A stretch of 44,959 bases of DNA from Photobacterium kishitanii (GCF_003026355.1 NZ_PYON01000028.1:1-44959); one strand, 5' to 3'. Counted from the stretch's first letter, positions 22,659 to 32,143 are shown. The notes: generated from the letters alone by a model not told the origin. Translations and numbers: made by a program.

Positions 22659-24257
22659 ATGCTCCCTTATTCAACAGTTGAACAATTACGTTATGGTCAT
22701 GTTACTAACCAAGATTATTTTTTCCGTACGGGGATTGAAAAAAAGCCCACGGATAAGGTTAGCGTCACGGCATTAGGATTTGTTGGCGATGAGCAAGCCG
22801 AAATATTTCATGGTGGTATAGAGCGAGCAGTATTGCAGTTTGATTGTCATTATTATGCGCAGCTACAACAGCTCTTTCCCGCATCAGCGTCTTTGTTTGT
22901 CTGCGGTGGTTATGGTGAAAACTTAGTTGTTGCAGGTATGAATGAGCATAATATCTGCATCGGAGATAAGATCGCTGTCGGCTCCGTTATGTTAGAAGTC
23001 GCGCAACCAAGGCAACCTTGTTTTAAGTTGAACCACCGTTTTAAAGAGCCAACAATCTCACGTTATTCACAAGATAACAGTAAAACGGGCTGGTTTTACC
23101 GTGTGCTGCAAGAAGGTGACATTAACGTTAATGATGAAATACGGGTCATTGAACGTCCTTATCCTCAATGGACGATTGCTACCGTACAGCATTATCTCTA
23201 TATCGAAACCGATAATTTAGCGGCTACAACCGCATTAGCTCAATTACCTGAATTGGGTGCAGAAGTTAGAGGTGTTTTTCAGCATCGCTTAGAAAGTAAT
23301 GAAGTTGAAGACTGGAATTCTCGGCTTGAAAGTCTAATTAAATTGGAAATGCGGGTGGTTAAAATCGTGGTTGAGTCTGCCACCATTAAACGCTTTTATT
23401 TAAGTCGAACCGATCTTGGCGCTTTACCTTCGTTTAGTGCCGGCGCATATATCACGCTTAAATTACCCAATGGCTTAAAGCGGTCTTATTCTCTGTGTGA
23501 TTCTGCTGTAGAAGGGGTCTATCAGATAGCGGTGCAGCAAGCGCGAGATAGCCAAGGTGGATCGCAATATATGCATCAACAGGTAAATGTTGGTGATGTA
23601 TTGTCAGTTTATGAGCCTGCGAATTTTTTTGAAATGGCACGTGATAAACACCAACTGTTTGTTGCCGCAGGGATAGGGATCACGCCGTTTATAGCGATGA
23701 TCCATGAAGCGATTGCTCATCAAGAACAGTTTGAGTTGCACTATTGTGTTGATAATATCGATGATTACCCATTTAAACGTGAGCTATCAGCGTATGCAGC
23801 TAATATTCACCTTTATACTTCCGCACAGCGACTTGATTTGGCGCAACTGTTAAATACCCATCAGCGCGGTTCACATGTTTATAGCTGTGGTAGTCCTGCG
23901 TTCGTGCAACTAGTTCGGGATAATGCCAGTCATTGGAGCTCAAAAAATGTTCATTTTGAAAACTTTAGCCCAGTTGAATATGTCGATGATAGCGCTTTTA
24001 GTGCCATTATTACTCATTCTGGTGCTAAGGTTGAGATTAATGTTACTGCCAAACAATCAGTGCTAGATGCGATAAGAAAGCAGGGCTTAACGCTTGATTC
24101 TGCCTGTGAAACCGGCACTTGTGGTCGCTGCAAGGTAAAATATAGTGGTGATGTTGACCATCGAGATACGATCCTATCAGCGCGAGAGCGGAAAACCTAT
24201 ATGACCCCCTGTGTATCACGCTGTAAAAGTGGTGTGTTGAATATTCAATTAGATTAA
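22659..24257 (+). CDS. MOSC domain - ferredoxin reductase - [2Fe-2S] ferredoxin fusion (hybrid reductase)
   Basis: 532 aa from ATG 22659, chosen for CAGGA 8 nt upstream; an earlier in-frame start would lie inside the preceding terminator. Residues 1-210 are a YiiM-type MOSC domain (FVGDEQAEIFHGGIERAVLQ, GYGENL, and the Cys-bearing AQPRQPCFKLNHRF expected to contact the molybdenum cofactor). Residues about 225-430 are an FAD/NAD(P)H ferredoxin-reductase module (RSYSLCD flavin motif, VAAGIGITPFIAMI nucleotide motif). Residues 440-532 are a plant-type ferredoxin with Cys483, Cys488, Cys491 and Cys518 as cluster ligands. Such fusions pass electrons from NAD(P)H to a Moco-bound MOSC domain, likely to reduce N-hydroxylated or similar substrates; the exact substrate is unknown. 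It converges on the VTC operon with only 44 nt between stops. Confidence 0.92.
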   Translation: MLPYSTVEQLRYGHVTNQDYFFRTGIEKKPTDKVSVTALGFVGDEQAEIFHGGIERAVLQFDCHYYAQLQQLFPASASLFVCGGYGENLVVAGMNEHNICIGDKIAVGSVMLEVAQPRQPCFKLNHRFKEPTISRYSQDNSKTGWFYRVLQEGDINVNDEIRVIERPYPQWTIATVQHYLYIETDNLAATTALAQLPELGAEVRGVFQHRLESNEVEDWNSRLESLIKLEMRVVKIVVESATIKRFYLSRTDLGALPSFSAGAYITLKLPNGLKRSYSLCDSAVEGVYQIAVQQARDSQGGSQYMHQQVNVGDVLSVYEPANFFEMARDKHQLFVAAGIGITPFIAMIHEAIAHQEQFELHYCVDNIDDYPFKRELSAYAANIHLYTSAQRLDLAQLLNTHQRGSHVYSCGSPAFVQLVRDNASHWSSKNVHFENFSPVEYVDDSAFSAIITHSGAKVEINVTAKQSVLDAIRKQGLTLDSACETGTCGRCKVKYSGDVDHRDTILSARERKTYMTPCVSRCKSGVLNIQLD

Positions 24258-24301
24258 AGATGGTGATGATTAAGGTTATTATCAAAGCCAATATTTATCG
24301 G

Positions 24302-24976
24302 TTATGACCATATTAATTGGCGAATACCATTAACGTATTTTGAATGGCGTGAGGGGCGCAGTGGACAAGATCCGACTAAGCTCGATAACGCACTTTCATT
24401 GTCAGCATCGGTTTTGATTTCGAGTAAAACATATTCACCTAAACTGACGCCATGATTAAAATTAGCGACATCAAAATAACGTTGATCATAACACTCCATC
24501 TGGCGATCAAAAGTGATCCGTAATTTGCCATCATTAGAGATAAAATAATCGCGCTGATAGCGAATGATCACTATCGGACTTTGTTCATTACCTATTGTCG
24601 CTTGAGCCTCTGGAGCTAGAGTTGCAAAGTATTCACGTAGTATCGCTGACCAGCAATGGTTATTGGTTTGCCAATTAAGGGTTAATGGATATTGCTTTTT
24701 CCAGCCTTTACCACCACGGCGGTATTTGTGCTCAAGTACTGCATGGGTAGGAGTGGCAAGCTGATGATACCAGCGAATGCGGGTTTTTTTACGGCAACTG
24801 ATGCCACTTAGGTTCTCTTGATAGCGATCCAAATATGGACTGTCGAGATATAAGCTATTGATATAACGTGTATCATACTGGCGTCGAAACAGCGATGGAT
24901 GTAACGTTAACCAATTCTCGATATGTTGTAATCGGCTTAATGGAATCGGTATTTTAACTTCAAAGCGTGAATTCAT
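24302..24976 (-). CDS. VTC-domain polyphosphate polymerase-like protein
   Basis: 224 aa, a stand-alone VTC/TTM-tunnel domain. The expected charged strands are all present: RFEVKIPIP at the N terminus, YINSLYLDSPYLDRYQENL, CRKKTRIRWY, LEHKYRRGGKGWKKQ, IRYQRDYF with LRITFDRQ, and VLLEIK with the closing SRHSKYVNGI. In yeast VTC4 the equivalent Arg/Lys residues bind nucleotide and growing polyphosphate, and the Glu holds the metal. The likely reaction is ATP-driven polyphosphate synthesis at the membrane. It is the last gene of a three-gene operon, overlapping the CotH gene by 4 nt (ATGA), after DUF4956. The key residues look intact. It has no SPX domain and no membrane helix, so partners must anchor it. 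Confidence 0.9.
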   Translation of the reverse strand: MNSRFEVKIPIPLSRLQHIENWLTLHPSLFRRQYDTRYINSLYLDSPYLDRYQENLSGISCRKKTRIRWYHQLATPTHAVLEHKYRRGGKGWKKQYPLTLNWQTNNHCWSAILREYFATLAPEAQATIGNEQSPIVIIRYQRDYFISNDGKLRITFDRQMECYDQRYFDVANFNHGVSLGEYVLLEIKTDADNESALSSLVGSCPLRPSRHSKYVNGIRQLIWS

Positions 24977-27588
24977 TGGGGTTTATCCGGTTTCATGATT
25001 GTGTTGTAAAGCTGATTGACGTTGAGTTTCTGTGGGGGAACGGGCTGACCATCGATAATTAACTGATTACCTTTTGCGGCAATGATTTTGTGTTGGCAAT
25101 CAACACACAGCCAGTGGTTGACCTTGACGATGGCACTGCCAAACAGATTTTTTTTGCGATAACTCATTAATCCATAGTGGGTGACGTTACGAGCGCGAAT
25201 ATCAGTTGCGTTGATCTGTGAACCATCTTTACCTGCTAATCCGACATTAACCTCATTAAACTCAATATCAAAGGCTGTGATCTGACTCCGTTCACCGACA
25301 GAAATGGCTTTATCACGAATATGGCTAAACATAAGTTTGGAGAGGGCTAATTGGGAGCCACTGACATCAATGCCATCACCGCCCGAGCGAGCACCGATAT
25401 GATCAAAGCGGCTGTTGTTAATGATCCCCTTACAGAAATCGCAATCAAAGCCATCAGATAAACTATGGTGTAGTGCTAAGTCATTAATTTCAATATCACT
25501 ATTAATAATATTTAACGCATCTTCAGTCTTGTTATGGTGTATTTCAACATGGTTGAGATAGACAGTGGCGTTAATGAAACTAATCGCTCCTCGTGGACGC
25601 CACAGTCCTTGTTTAGGACTACCCGTATAGGCAATATTGACATGATTTAAGCTGATGGGTGTTGTCGGAGTGGAAGCAAAGACCACTAAACCAGCCCATG
25701 GTTGATGGCGATTTTTGGCTGTTAGTTCCACGGGGGCTTGAGGGGTGCCGTTAATTGTTAATTTACCAAAGACCATTATTCCAGCTTGAGGACCAAAAAC
25801 TAACTGCGTACCTTTATCGATGATGAGGTGCCAATTGGCGGGAGTATGTAAGCGGTCATTGATCTGCCAGCGACCTGCAGGGATTTTCCAGTAGTGATCA
25901 CCTATTTCAATAAACGGGTAGCCTGAAAGGTTGGGCTGCTTTAAAGGCCGCGGTAAAAAGTGGGTAGCTGTTTGATCATGAATGAATCTAACCTTGGGTA
26001 AGGTGGTTGTTGGAGTGGTTGCGCTAATCTCAACGGAGTCAACATCGTCAGCAAGATACAAGGTCAGTTTTTCTCCTGGTTGTAGTTCAAGGGGGAGTTG
26101 GTCATTCGCTTCTTCTATGGCAATGGGGTGATTTTTAGCATTAAAGCCAGCAAGGTTTTGAATATACAGTGGTATTTGGGTGGGGTTAGCAATCGTTAAC
26201 TGATGTTGATCGCCATAAAAGCTTGATAATTCCCATAATGGCGTTGCCTGCATGGTGGTCATATTAAGATGGAGTGCGGTATCTAATCGTCCAATAGTAT
26301 GACATTCACGACTTCGATATTGCTGCTGTAAGCATGTAAGTTGAGTGGCTAACAGTGAGGTATCAAACCATGGTGTTAGCGGTGCACTACCATCAAGCAT
26401 TTTGCGTTGTGTCTGTTGAATTGCATTGAGGTGTTGTTGCAGTTGCCCAGATTCTATTAAGGTCGCTAATTGGTTGAGTGCGAGTTGATAGTGGTGTTTT
26501 ACTTCTGCATCTTCAAGCATTTTTTTGCTTATTAGTAGCTGTTCGCTAGGTGGACGCATTAACATCTGATGGCGACTAGGGGAGATAGCAACATCACTTT
26601 GGATGGGCTCTAATTTTGCGGTATGCGGATTATAATACCAGCGCCAGTTATTCCATGAGAGTGCATGCCACGCTCCCCAAACATCAACCGTTGCCAGATA
26701 TTGACCGAGGAGTTGGCTGTCAAATACATCACTGGCTGTGCGGTTACCATTAATAAAATCACTCAGTAGTGCTAATGCTAATTGGCGCTGATAATTGAGC
26801 TCAAGTTTACGGCTAATGCGTTTTTGTTGTATGACTCGTGGGGTTAATTGACGTTTAACCTGCTTATTGTCGATCTGTTGTTGATTGAGATCGAGCCGTA
26901 GGATCATGCCTTCGGTGCGATTATGTATTGCGAGTAAATCTTGGCCAAATCCTTGCTCATGGTACATCACTCCCCAGTCATCACCATTGACGATCACCTT
27001 TACGGGGGTGTATCTGGGAGAAATGATGTCAAATTTAGCTAGTTGCAGGGTTTGTTCAAAAAGTACTGGCCCATGATGGATCCTGACATGAGGACTAATA
27101 AGGGCGAAACGTTGTGAGTTAAGCAGAGCATGTTGTTTTTTGAGATCGATTTTTAACGACCAACGCTGATGACTACTGACATGATCAAGGAGATCACCCT
27201 GTAGCCGAATATCGGCGTTAAAGTTTTGATTGTTAAACGATAGCTTGGCGGGAACTGTTGCTCTTATCGCAGGGATCATACCTTGTTTAATAGCTTGTTG
27301 GCGATTATCGGCTAATTTTTTCCAATTAGGATAATCAATATCAACCACAATAACGGGTAATTGGTGATTAGCATAAAGCCAGCGAACAGGAGCATGTAAT
27401 AGATCCGTTGTCAGCTGGTGGATTTTAGTTGTCGTGGTAGTGGTTAATGCCACATAGCCGGAATGGATTAATTGATTTTTAAGGTAGCTAACGGAAGGGA
27501 AGACTAGAATGAGGATCGTCAGGCTAACAGCGGCAATAGTGATGCGCTCGGTTGAGGTTAAACCACGTTTATTCGGAGTGAGTCTCAA
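24973..27588 (-). CDS. Envelope CotH-kinase-family protein with C-terminal parallel beta-helix
   Basis: 871 aa. An N-terminal anchor or uncleaved signal (about residues 15-38, ITIAAVSLTILILVFPSVSY) places the rest outside the inner membrane. Residues about 60-420 match the CotH kinase fold: ADIRLQGDLLDHVSSHQRW (start strand), RFALISPHVR, then VKVIVNGDDWGVMYHEQGFG and EGMILRLDL, and the later catalytic-loop region around EPIQSDVAIS. CotH proteins are atypical secretory-pathway kinases. Residues about 570-830 carry beta-helix repeats (NHVEIHHNKTEDALNI, NSDIEIND) like carbohydrate-binding or -modifying helices. It sits between DUF4956 and VTC genes with 2-nt and -4-nt spacing, so the three products probably act together. 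Confidence 0.85.
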   Translation of the reverse strand: MRLTPNKRGLTSTERITIAAVSLTILILVFPSVSYLKNQLIHSGYVALTTTTTTKIHQLTTDLLHAPVRWLYANHQLPVIVVDIDYPNWKKLADNRQQAIKQGMIPAIRATVPAKLSFNNQNFNADIRLQGDLLDHVSSHQRWSLKIDLKKQHALLNSQRFALISPHVRIHHGPVLFEQTLQLAKFDIISPRYTPVKVIVNGDDWGVMYHEQGFGQDLLAIHNRTEGMILRLDLNQQQIDNKQVKRQLTPRVIQQKRISRKLELNYQRQLALALLSDFINGNRTASDVFDSQLLGQYLATVDVWGAWHALSWNNWRWYYNPHTAKLEPIQSDVAISPSRHQMLMRPPSEQLLISKKMLEDAEVKHHYQLALNQLATLIESGQLQQHLNAIQQTQRKMLDGSAPLTPWFDTSLLATQLTCLQQQYRSRECHTIGRLDTALHLNMTTMQATPLWELSSFYGDQHQLTIANPTQIPLYIQNLAGFNAKNHPIAIEEANDQLPLELQPGEKLTLYLADDVDSVEISATTPTTTLPKVRFIHDQTATHFLPRPLKQPNLSGYPFIEIGDHYWKIPAGRWQINDRLHTPANWHLIIDKGTQLVFGPQAGIMVFGKLTINGTPQAPVELTAKNRHQPWAGLVVFASTPTTPISLNHVNIAYTGSPKQGLWRPRGAISFINATVYLNHVEIHHNKTEDALNIINSDIEINDLALHHSLSDGFDCDFCKGIINNSRFDHIGARSGGDGIDVSGSQLALSKLMFSHIRDKAISVGERSQITAFDIEFNEVNVGLAGKDGSQINATDIRARNVTHYGLMSYRKKNLFGSAIVKVNHWLCVDCQHKIIAAKGNQLIIDGQPVPPQKLNVNQLYNTIMKPDKPQ

Positions 27589-27590
27589 CG

Positions 27591-28313
27591 TTATACTCCA
27601 GCAATATTATGTTGTTCAAGTAATGAGATCTTAATCATTGGAAAGCGGTCTTTTAATAATTTAAGAGTGTGGTCTAATTGTTCAGCTTCTATCGCAGTAA
27701 TAAAAAAAGTGGCGCTAAAACTATGTTTATCGCAATCAAAACGCCGTAGTTCTAAGCGTTCACTATGTTTGGCAAGTAAGTTTTTTAGTTCATTAACTGA
27801 GATTGTGATTTCTTGCTCGCTGTGATGATTAATGGATAAAAATAGTCCCTGTTCTTGATAGATAGCGACATTATGACGTTTGGTCCAAGTGACTAAGACT
27901 AAAGTTACTGCGCAGGCTAATACCGCCGCTAATGTTTGTCCTGCACCTAAAGCGACAGCGATACCAATATTTAGGAAGAGATAAATTAATTCTTCTGGTT
28001 CTTTAATCGGTGTTCTAAAACGCACAATAGATAGGGCGCCGACTAGCCCTAACGCTAATGCAAGCGAGGCTTTAACAACCGTTATAATTAAAATAACGGT
28101 TAGCATTAACAGTGGAAATAAACGTGAAAAATCTTGGCGGTTACAAAACGCAGAAGAATAATGGCGAAAGTGCATACCAATAATCGATGCCAGTACAAAT
28201 CCTAATAACAAATTGAGCAATAATGCCCATAGTTGTACGCTCGCATAAGGGAAAAAGAGATTTTTAATATCTTGAGGTAGCAAAGTAAGTAATACCGGAT
28301 CTATGGCGTCCAT
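27591..28313 (-). CDS. DUF4956 multi-pass membrane protein
   Basis: 240 aa. About four membrane helices lie in residues 27-155. The diagnostic DUF4956 segment is SIVRFRTPIKEPEELIY, directly after a Gly-rich helix (LALALGLVGAL), followed by LFLNIGIAVALGAGQTLAA. The C-terminal about 85 residues are a soluble ferredoxin-like domain (ITISVNELKNLL, FSATFFIT, LLKDRFPMI). It is the first gene of the DUF4956-CotH-VTC operon, 2 nt before the CotH gene. In VTC-containing clusters DUF4956 is the usual membrane partner, so it may form the channel or anchor for polyphosphate. No biochemical role is established to my knowledge. Confidence 0.9.
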   Translation of the reverse strand: MDAIDPVLLTLLPQDIKNLFFPYASVQLWALLLNLLLGFVLASIIGMHFRHYSSAFCNRQDFSRLFPLLMLTVILIITVVKASLALALGLVGALSIVRFRTPIKEPEELIYLFLNIGIAVALGAGQTLAAVLACAVTLVLVTWTKRHNVAIYQEQGLFLSINHHSEQEITISVNELKNLLAKHSERLELRRFDCDKHSFSATFFITAIEAEQLDHTLKLLKDRFPMIKISLLEQHNIAGV

Positions 28314-28405
28314 AACCTATCCTTTTTATTCCCTTTACCTTCAGTGTAGAACAGCTGTGATTGACATGACGTCTATTTGTTAATGTAAATTGTTATTTAG
28401 AGATG

Positions 28406-28430
28406 AAAAAAGGCTGTCAGTTGGCAGCCT
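28406..28430 (-). terminator. Minus-strand terminator near the EamA remnant
   Basis: AGGCTGTC, AGTT, GGCAGCCT; on the minus strand it is followed by six T. It lies 35 nt beyond the stop of the EamA fragment, so the terminator has outlived the gene body. Confidence 0.75.
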
Positions 28431-28464
28431 CGAAGATGGTGGTAAATATCATCAAGTTAAGTAT

Positions 28465-28680
28465 TTAAATTTTAGATAAATGAGTCTTTTTAATCTTGAG
28501 CTTTTTTTCTTTAAATACTGAGGCATTTATTAAAATAATAATAGCTGGCGTTGCTGCCATATATATTACCGCATTCAGTGATGAAGTATATTGTAATCCA
28601 AAATAGAGTGTAACAGGAAATAACACCTGATCTAGCACTGATAAAATTGTTATTATTTCTATATTTTCTTTTATTAACAA
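28465..28680 (-). pseudogene. Remnant of an EamA/DMT-family transporter
   Basis: A 71-aa fragment. LFPVTLYFGLQYTSSLNAVIYM, read with the following AATPAIIILINASVFKEKKL, matches the end of an EamA domain, where two helices are followed by the conserved E-K motif. A functional DMT transporter has ten helices and about 290 aa, so most of the gene is missing; upstream sequence shows no continuation in any frame. A terminator is still in place downstream. It marks the left edge of a decayed, gene-poor stretch that runs to about 30.5 kb. Confidence 0.65.
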
Positions 28681-29263
28681 AAGTTGGATTTAAATTTTTA
28701 TTATATAAGCAAGATAGCTATTAATGACCATCTAAGTTCAGTTAGAAAGATAGGATCCACATTTTTATTTATGAAGGTTCCAAAACGCTATGAATAGAGA
28801 TGTAAATAAATGTATTCCATACCTGTTTTTTCTGATGTGTTATTTGGAGACTGGCATAATACAGATGTAACAAAGGCCGCTTAAAGCGACCTTCGTTAAT
28901 ATCGAATAAGACCTCTGACGGTGCTGCTATTAAGCGCGCGGTCATTAATCTATAGATCATATTCTAGAACCTTAAAAGGGTAGAACGTAATGTTATTCGA
29001 TGTAGTTACAATAGTCCTACTATCTCAACATGACAACAAAAACATCTCGATTTTAACTGCTGTTTTATGATTTATCTGTGTGCAAATTTATAACTTAAAA
29101 GCCAATCGATATGGCACAAAATATTCCCATACATTTTAGATATGATAGGGAACCGCCCGTATTGCGTTGCTGTCTATAAGAGAGTTAGTGATTTAGTTAA
29201 CTCTTTTATGTCTTATTCCTTGCGAAGGATACCGTTCGCCGATTTCAACTTACTGAATAATTT
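28681..29263. other. Gene-poor decayed stretch
   Basis: No supportable gene. A minus-strand terminator-like palindrome lies at 28872-28892 (AAGGCCGCTT/AAGCGACCTT with one G-T pair), and a second hairpin at about 29180-29206 (AGAGTTA/TAACTCT). Small frames here have no ribosome-binding site. It may be the remains of lost genes. Confidence 0.4.
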
Positions 29264-29707
29264 TCAGTCCATTCGAGTAATAAAGGTTTGCTCGTCATCC
29301 ACAAAAGCGACAAAGCCGCCGTAATAGATAAACACTCGACCACGCCCTTCAACGACACAAGCAAGCTGTGGGCTCAAATCTTCTTCGTTATTATGACGTT
29401 GAAATGTACCTGTATCGGTAATTACGCCGCTAAGTGTTGGCAAATATCCATAAGTGCGTTTAGCTTGATCTATCAGGCTCAATTCGCTGGCAGTAGAGAA
29501 GCAAATGGGGATTGCACCAGCATCTTCGACAAATAGAGTTTTTAGTTCTTCAAAAGCGGTGATCACCAGCCAGTCGATGCCGTTAACGTGATGGATAAAC
29601 ATAAAGTTTCTCGGTAATTTTAATGCACAGATTCTATCATTATCAGGGGCAGAATGTAGTAGAGATTTAGCTGCTAAAGGCGGGAATTCTGTGTCATTTG
29701 CGGACAT
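29264..29707 (-). CDS. Hypothetical protein (147 aa)
   Basis: I do not recognise the family. The product is a soluble alpha/beta protein with no signal peptide: start MSANDTEFPPLAAKSLL, a central FMFIHHVNGIDWLVITAFEE, and a C-terminal beta-rich part with CVVEGRGRVFIYYGG. The composition is normal for a folded protein and the frame is the longest one locally, which argues against a shadow frame. The ribosome-binding site is poor. It lies in a gene-poor region with remnants of other genes, so it could be a recent arrival or a relic still open. Confidence 0.55.
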   Translation of the reverse strand: MSANDTEFPPLAAKSLLHSAPDNDRICALKLPRNFMFIHHVNGIDWLVITAFEELKTLFVEDAGAIPICFSTASELSLIDQAKRTYGYLPTLSGVITDTGTFQRHNNEEDLSPQLACVVEGRGRVFIYYGGFVAFVDDEQTFITRMD

Positions 29708-30582
29708 TCATTAGGCCAACGCAAAATACGTTTTTGCTCCAAAACTTGTTAGATCAATAAGGATGTAGTTAAGGATAAAACATAAAGAAAACATAGGACA
29801 GCCATATCCTTGTACATCCCAATTAGCTATTAATTATATAAATTAACAATACCGCAATAAGCACTAGGGGGTGGGTTTTGTCGATCCTGAAATAGAGTAA
29901 CAGCACCGATTTAAGTAATAATGTAAAACAATAAGCGGCAATTTTTATACTAAATAGCCTGTTGTTAGTGGAATATTCTATTTTTCAGAGGGTGCTTTTA
30001 GTTATCAAATATTTTGCTGTCTAATGTTCTGTTTGCTACAGCTTGCTTATCACTACCGCGGGCATTCACTGTAGGAATAATGAAAAATAGCGCAATAATT
30101 ATCTGTTTTATAAAGGTAAATTTATGGGCTATATCATTTGGGTGTCCTATGTCATTTCCACAAAGCCTAAGCGATCGTCAAAAAGAGTTACTTACCGAAT
30201 TTATTGCAGCATAAATATCATTACTGTTCAGGTTTCCATAATGGATCTGCTGGTAAGATAGAAACAGACAATATACGAGAGGCAATAACCAACATGAGGT
30301 TCTAATGACCCGCTGAGAAAGCAGGGCTTAAGCACCATCATTTAGTTATAGCTATCAACGGGATTCAGGTTACATGCGCATAATGATAGGGACATCATTA
30401 TAGAAATACGATCTGTAACCCAAGTCATTGTAACGTTGATCAAGAACGGAAAAGCACTCACCATTTTTGTGGTAGTGATGGATAGACTCGGTAGGGCATT
30501 AATTACTCAGCGAAGTCCGCATCCTATCTAGTCGCTTTTTTATATCGCACTTTTAGTAAGTAACTGTAAATTAAATACTCTT
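29708..30582. other. 875-nt stretch without a convincing gene
   Basis: Several short frames occur but none has a good ribosome-binding site. One ends with MSFPQSLSDRQKELLTEF (stop at about 30214), which recalls the last residues of DnaJ, but it is too short to call. A small palindrome (AATGAT-AGGGAC-ATCATT) lies near 30380-30400. I see no insertion-sequence ends. Confidence 0.4.
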
Positions 30583-31962
30583 ATGACAATAATCAAACAG
30601 CTTTCTTTAGCAGCAACCATCGCTGCATTATTTACCTCTAGTACAGTATTTGCCACACCTAGTAACGATGCAACGAACACTATGCCTGATAGTGATTACT
30701 TCGCAGCAACGCAATACAAAGAAGCTCAAGCTCCACTCAATAGCTTCGGTGCTATCGACGTAAAAACCAATATTCCAGAAAATATACAAGTGCCTTCTGC
30801 ACCAGTAGCAGCTGGTGGCAATAATGGGATTCCAGAAACACTGGTGCAAAAATGGACTCAGGCAGGAATATTCTCACCTCAAGTTGAAGCACGAGCTTTC
30901 ATTTTAATGGATGCCAATACTGGACAGATTATTGCCGCTAACGATGCCAACATGCGTATGGCACCAGCCAGCACCACCAAGTTAATGCTAATGTACATTG
31001 TTGAGCAAAAACTGGCCGACGGTGTAATTTCACTAGACTCAAAAGTACAAGTGCCAGAAGTCGCATGGCGCACTGGTGGTTCAAGAATGTTCTTAAAGCC
31101 AGGCTCTTATGTTTCAGTGAAAGATCTTATCTCAGGTATGATTGTTGAATCGGGCAATGATGCCGCTGTCACCCTGGCAAATTACGTAGCTGGCTCGCAA
31201 TCTTCATTCGTTTCGATGATGAACGCGACTGCCGTTAAGCTCGGTATGCACAATACCCACTTCACAACTGTCATGGGCTTGCCAGCGCCAGCACATTTCT
31301 CAACCGCTTATGATCTTGGGCTGCTCGGACAGCACATCATGAACGACTACCCTCAATACTTTCATTTTTTCAGTCAAAAGTATTTTGAATACAATCATAT
31401 CCGCCAACCAAATTTCAATCGTTTATTGTTCACTTACCAATATGCGACAGGCATGAAAACAGGTAGTACAGAAGCTGCGGGATACTCACTGGTAAGCTCT
31501 GCTGAGATACCAAATAATCCAATGAAGTTGGTTGGAGTTGTTCTAGGCACAAAATCACTGAATGAGGTTGCCGCTCAAAGTAAGGCACTATTCAATTACG
31601 GCTTTCATTTCTTCAAGCAAGACACCTTATATTCAGCAAACAGCAAACTTTCTGAACAAAACGTTTGGGGAGGACAGCAAGATAATGTCTCTTTAGGCCT
31701 TGAGAAGCCACTAACCTTGGTTCTTCCTTCCAGTGTTGATGAGAAAGATCTGCTAACTAAGCTTCAAATTGACCGTGATATCAAAGCACCGGTTGATAAG
31801 GGCGAGAAATTAGGTGAAATTACTGTAACTTATAAAGACAAAGTTATTCAATCTGAGCCACTTGTCGCGCTCAACAGTGTTCAACAAGGTGGCTGGCTCA
31901 CTCGAACCTGGGCAAGTATCTCACTGTATTTTCATAACTTGTTAGCATCTTACAGTCTGTAA
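30583..31962 (+). CDS. PBP5-like D-alanyl-D-alanine carboxypeptidase (DacA family)
   Basis: 459 aa. A Sec signal peptide (residues 1-25, ending VFA) is followed by an unusually long polar linker (26-100) before the catalytic domain. Active-site motifs: Ser130-x-x-Lys133 (ASTTK), Ser190-Gly-Asn192 (ESGND) and Lys292-Thr-Gly (MKTGST). It removes the terminal D-Ala from peptidoglycan stems in the periplasm. The C-terminal beta domain (KLGEITVTYKDKVIQSEPLVAL) and the amphipathic membrane-binding helix (WLTRTWASISLYFHNLL) match PBP5. E. coli DacA is 403 aa; the extra length here is the linker. Base composition looks higher in GC than the neighbours, and the gene sits in a decayed region, which may mean it was acquired. 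The ribosome-binding site is weak. Confidence 0.95.
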   Translation: MTIIKQLSLAATIAALFTSSTVFATPSNDATNTMPDSDYFAATQYKEAQAPLNSFGAIDVKTNIPENIQVPSAPVAAGGNNGIPETLVQKWTQAGIFSPQVEARAFILMDANTGQIIAANDANMRMAPASTTKLMLMYIVEQKLADGVISLDSKVQVPEVAWRTGGSRMFLKPGSYVSVKDLISGMIVESGNDAAVTLANYVAGSQSSFVSMMNATAVKLGMHNTHFTTVMGLPAPAHFSTAYDLGLLGQHIMNDYPQYFHFFSQKYFEYNHIRQPNFNRLLFTYQYATGMKTGSTEAAGYSLVSSAEIPNNPMKLVGVVLGTKSLNEVAAQSKALFNYGFHFFKQDTLYSANSKLSEQNVWGGQQDNVSLGLEKPLTLVLPSSVDEKDLLTKLQIDRDIKAPVDKGEKLGEITVTYKDKVIQSEPLVALNSVQQGGWLTRTWASISLYFHNLLASYSL

Positions 31963-32097
31963 ACTTTAATAATGGGGTTGTACTTTTGGGCTATACAACA
32001 AACACCGTGAGGTAAATAAAAACAACGTCGTGATAGTTGTCTTTTTATTTGTCCCTAACGGATAGCACACTCCAATCGCAACAGCCATCATACGAAT

Positions 32098-32143
32098 AAA
32101 GCCAATACTTTTAGTCGAAAGTGAATAAGGTATTGGCTTTTAT
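32098..32143 (+). terminator. Long-loop inverted-repeat terminator
   Basis: Arms AAAGCCAATAC (32098-32108) and GTATTGGCTTT (32130-32140), 11 perfect base pairs with a 21-nt loop and T-rich end. It lies 136 nt after the PBP5 stop. Confidence 0.7.

Noticed and set aside
28769..28960. 63-aa minus-strand frame
   Set aside because: It runs through a terminator-like palindrome (28872-28892), has no ribosome-binding site and no recognisable family.
29700..29760. Superintegron attC site
   Set aside because: TAACAAG and a loosely similar inner repeat are present on the minus strand, but the second conserved end and the usual hairpin are absent.
30149..30214. Tail of a DnaJ gene
   Set aside because: About 20 residues resemble the DnaJ C terminus, but nothing upstream continues the similarity in any frame; too short to support a pseudogene.
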